Assembly (NCBI GenBank): GCA_965153455.1
Contig: OZ234504.1
Coordinates: 7,936,001-8,000,000 of the forward strand
DNA length: 64,000 nucleotides
From: Sphagnum compactum
Lineage: Eukaryota > Bryophyta > Sphagnopsida > Sphagnales
Reading direction: 5' to 3'
Position 1 is the first letter of the stretch. Every line of letters starts with the position of its first letter. Made by a program: the position numbers and the translations under genes. Shown one piece after another: positions 62,968 to 64,000 of this stretch. Below the pieces are notes generated by a model, which was not told the origin of the DNA, did no database searches, and saw only the letters and a program-made list of their open reading frames with translations.

Positions 62968-64000
62968 ATGGTAAATACAATGCTGGCTCGTGCGGCACTT
63001 GGAATTCAAATGCCGGAAGCGGCGGTTTCTGTCAAGCCTCCGCATTTGCTGTCGTCTTCGTCTTTCCTTGGTGGTGATGCTGGTGGTGCCAGCAGCGGGC
63101 GGAAGTTGGGAGCAGCAGCAGCAGCTCCAGTTTTTTTCCCTCATTGGGTCTCCTCCTCCTCTTCCCGTGGAGGAGTCAAGGGCGTCGCCGTTGACAGATC
63201 AGTAGAAATATCTTCCTCCTCCGTGTTTACTGTTAAACCCCTGGAGTGTAGGACGACCTCAGCAGCAAAGGAGACTGCGGGGGCGGCAAAGCAGCAGGAG
63301 TGGAGGAAATGGAGGGTCGCATCTGTACTCGGAGCCGAAAAGGAGATGGCCCAACCTGCAATCGAACCACAGAGAGCTTCAGCAGATTGGAGCCATTTAG
63401 GGTTCAAGGGAGGGAAAAGAATGGACCTCAAGAAGATTCTCATTCTAGGAGCAGGTATTTCTCTGGTCTGATTTCAGAGGTTTTATCTTTTGCTTGGAAA
63501 ATTCTTTCTTTCTCCTCCTCATGTCTGGCGTTTTGAATTTTCCACAGTTTTTCTGGACTTTCTTTTGAGGGTGGAATGGGGAATGTGTGTCATGGGCGGT
63601 TTTGGTTTGTTTTTTCAGGTCCAATTGTAATTGGGCAAGCTTGTGAGTTTGATTACTCGGGTACACAGGCTTGCAAAGCCCTGAAAGAAGAAGGGTATGA
63701 AGTCATCCTCATCAATTCCAATCCTGCAACTATCATGACTGACCCGGAAACCGCAGACCGAACATACATCACACCCATGACCCCAGAGCTGGTGGAGAAA
63801 GTGCTGGAGAAGGAACGGCCTGATGCGATTCTGCCCACCATGGGTGGACAGACCGCTCTAAACCTTGCCTGTGCACTTGCCGAAAGTGGCGTGCTGGAGA
63901 AATATGGGGTTGAGCTTATAGGCGCAAAGCTTGATGCAATCCAGAAAGCTGAGGATCGGGACCTTTTCAAGCAAGCTATGGCAAGGATTGGCGTGAAGAC
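62968..64000 (+). CDS. carB: Carbamoyl-phosphate synthase large chain, plastid-targeted (5' part)
   Basis: Exon 1 is 62968-63454 and exon 2 runs from 63619 to the window edge. Together they encode residues 1-289, and the gene continues beyond. The large chain takes ammonia from the small (glutaminase) subunit and, with bicarbonate and two ATP, makes carbamoyl phosphate for arginine and pyrimidine synthesis. Residues 1 to about 150 form a Ser/Ala/Arg-rich, acid-poor leader typical of a chloroplast transit peptide. Mature homology starts at [12 protein letters not shown] and continues [43 protein letters not shown] and [12 protein letters not shown], the first pre-ATP-grasp domain. The ATG at 62968 is the first in this frame after the GA-rich leader; a second Met follows four codons later. 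The plant protein is about 1180 aa, so three quarters lies outside the window. Confidence 0.95.

Overview
This window is nuclear DNA of a land plant. It carries four intron-containing plant genes with canonical GT-AG junctions, plant-type TTTAGGG telomere-like repeats, a plastid-targeted carbamoyl-phosphate synthase, and long AT-rich intergenic stretches with MITEs and decayed transposons. Introns are short (about 70-1000 bp). One retroelement remnant resembles, from memory, a family I associate with seed-free plants, so a bryophyte or lycophyte is my best guess. That placement is inference and cannot be settled from the sequence alone.

Layout. 1-5.6 kb is AT-rich intergenic DNA. 5883-8354 (+) is a five-exon C1D/Rrp47-type exosome cofactor (199 aa) with telomere-like repeats in intron 1 and a ~136-bp tandem repeat in intron 2. 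8.4-14.2 kb is intergenic, with a MITE and an unusual ~85-bp minisatellite of quasi-palindromes. 14877-24044 (+) is a 21-exon DRP3-type dynamin-related GTPase (774 aa) with a MITE in intron 1. 24-29.7 kb is intergenic, with a decayed retroelement and a 56-bp tandem repeat. 29772-36001 (-) is a ten-exon filament-like plant protein (FPP, 1225 aa), convergent with DRP3, with a microsatellite-dense upstream region. 37-62 kb is a gene desert holding at least three MITE families (one copy nested in another), a hAT-like transposase remnant, a SINE-like dimer, minisatellites, perfect hairpins and G-runs. 62968 to the window end (+) is the 5' part of plastid carbamoyl-phosphate synthase large chain.

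The four genes are unrelated housekeeping functions: RNA processing, organelle fission, a coiled-coil cytoskeletal or vesicle-tethering scaffold, and arginine/pyrimidine precursor synthesis. They do not form a cluster or pathway. I found no convincing new protein system. The most distinctive material is the repeat landscape: a MITE family with copies in two gene introns plus an intergenic copy interrupted by a second family, the palindromic minisatellite, and several perfect hairpins.
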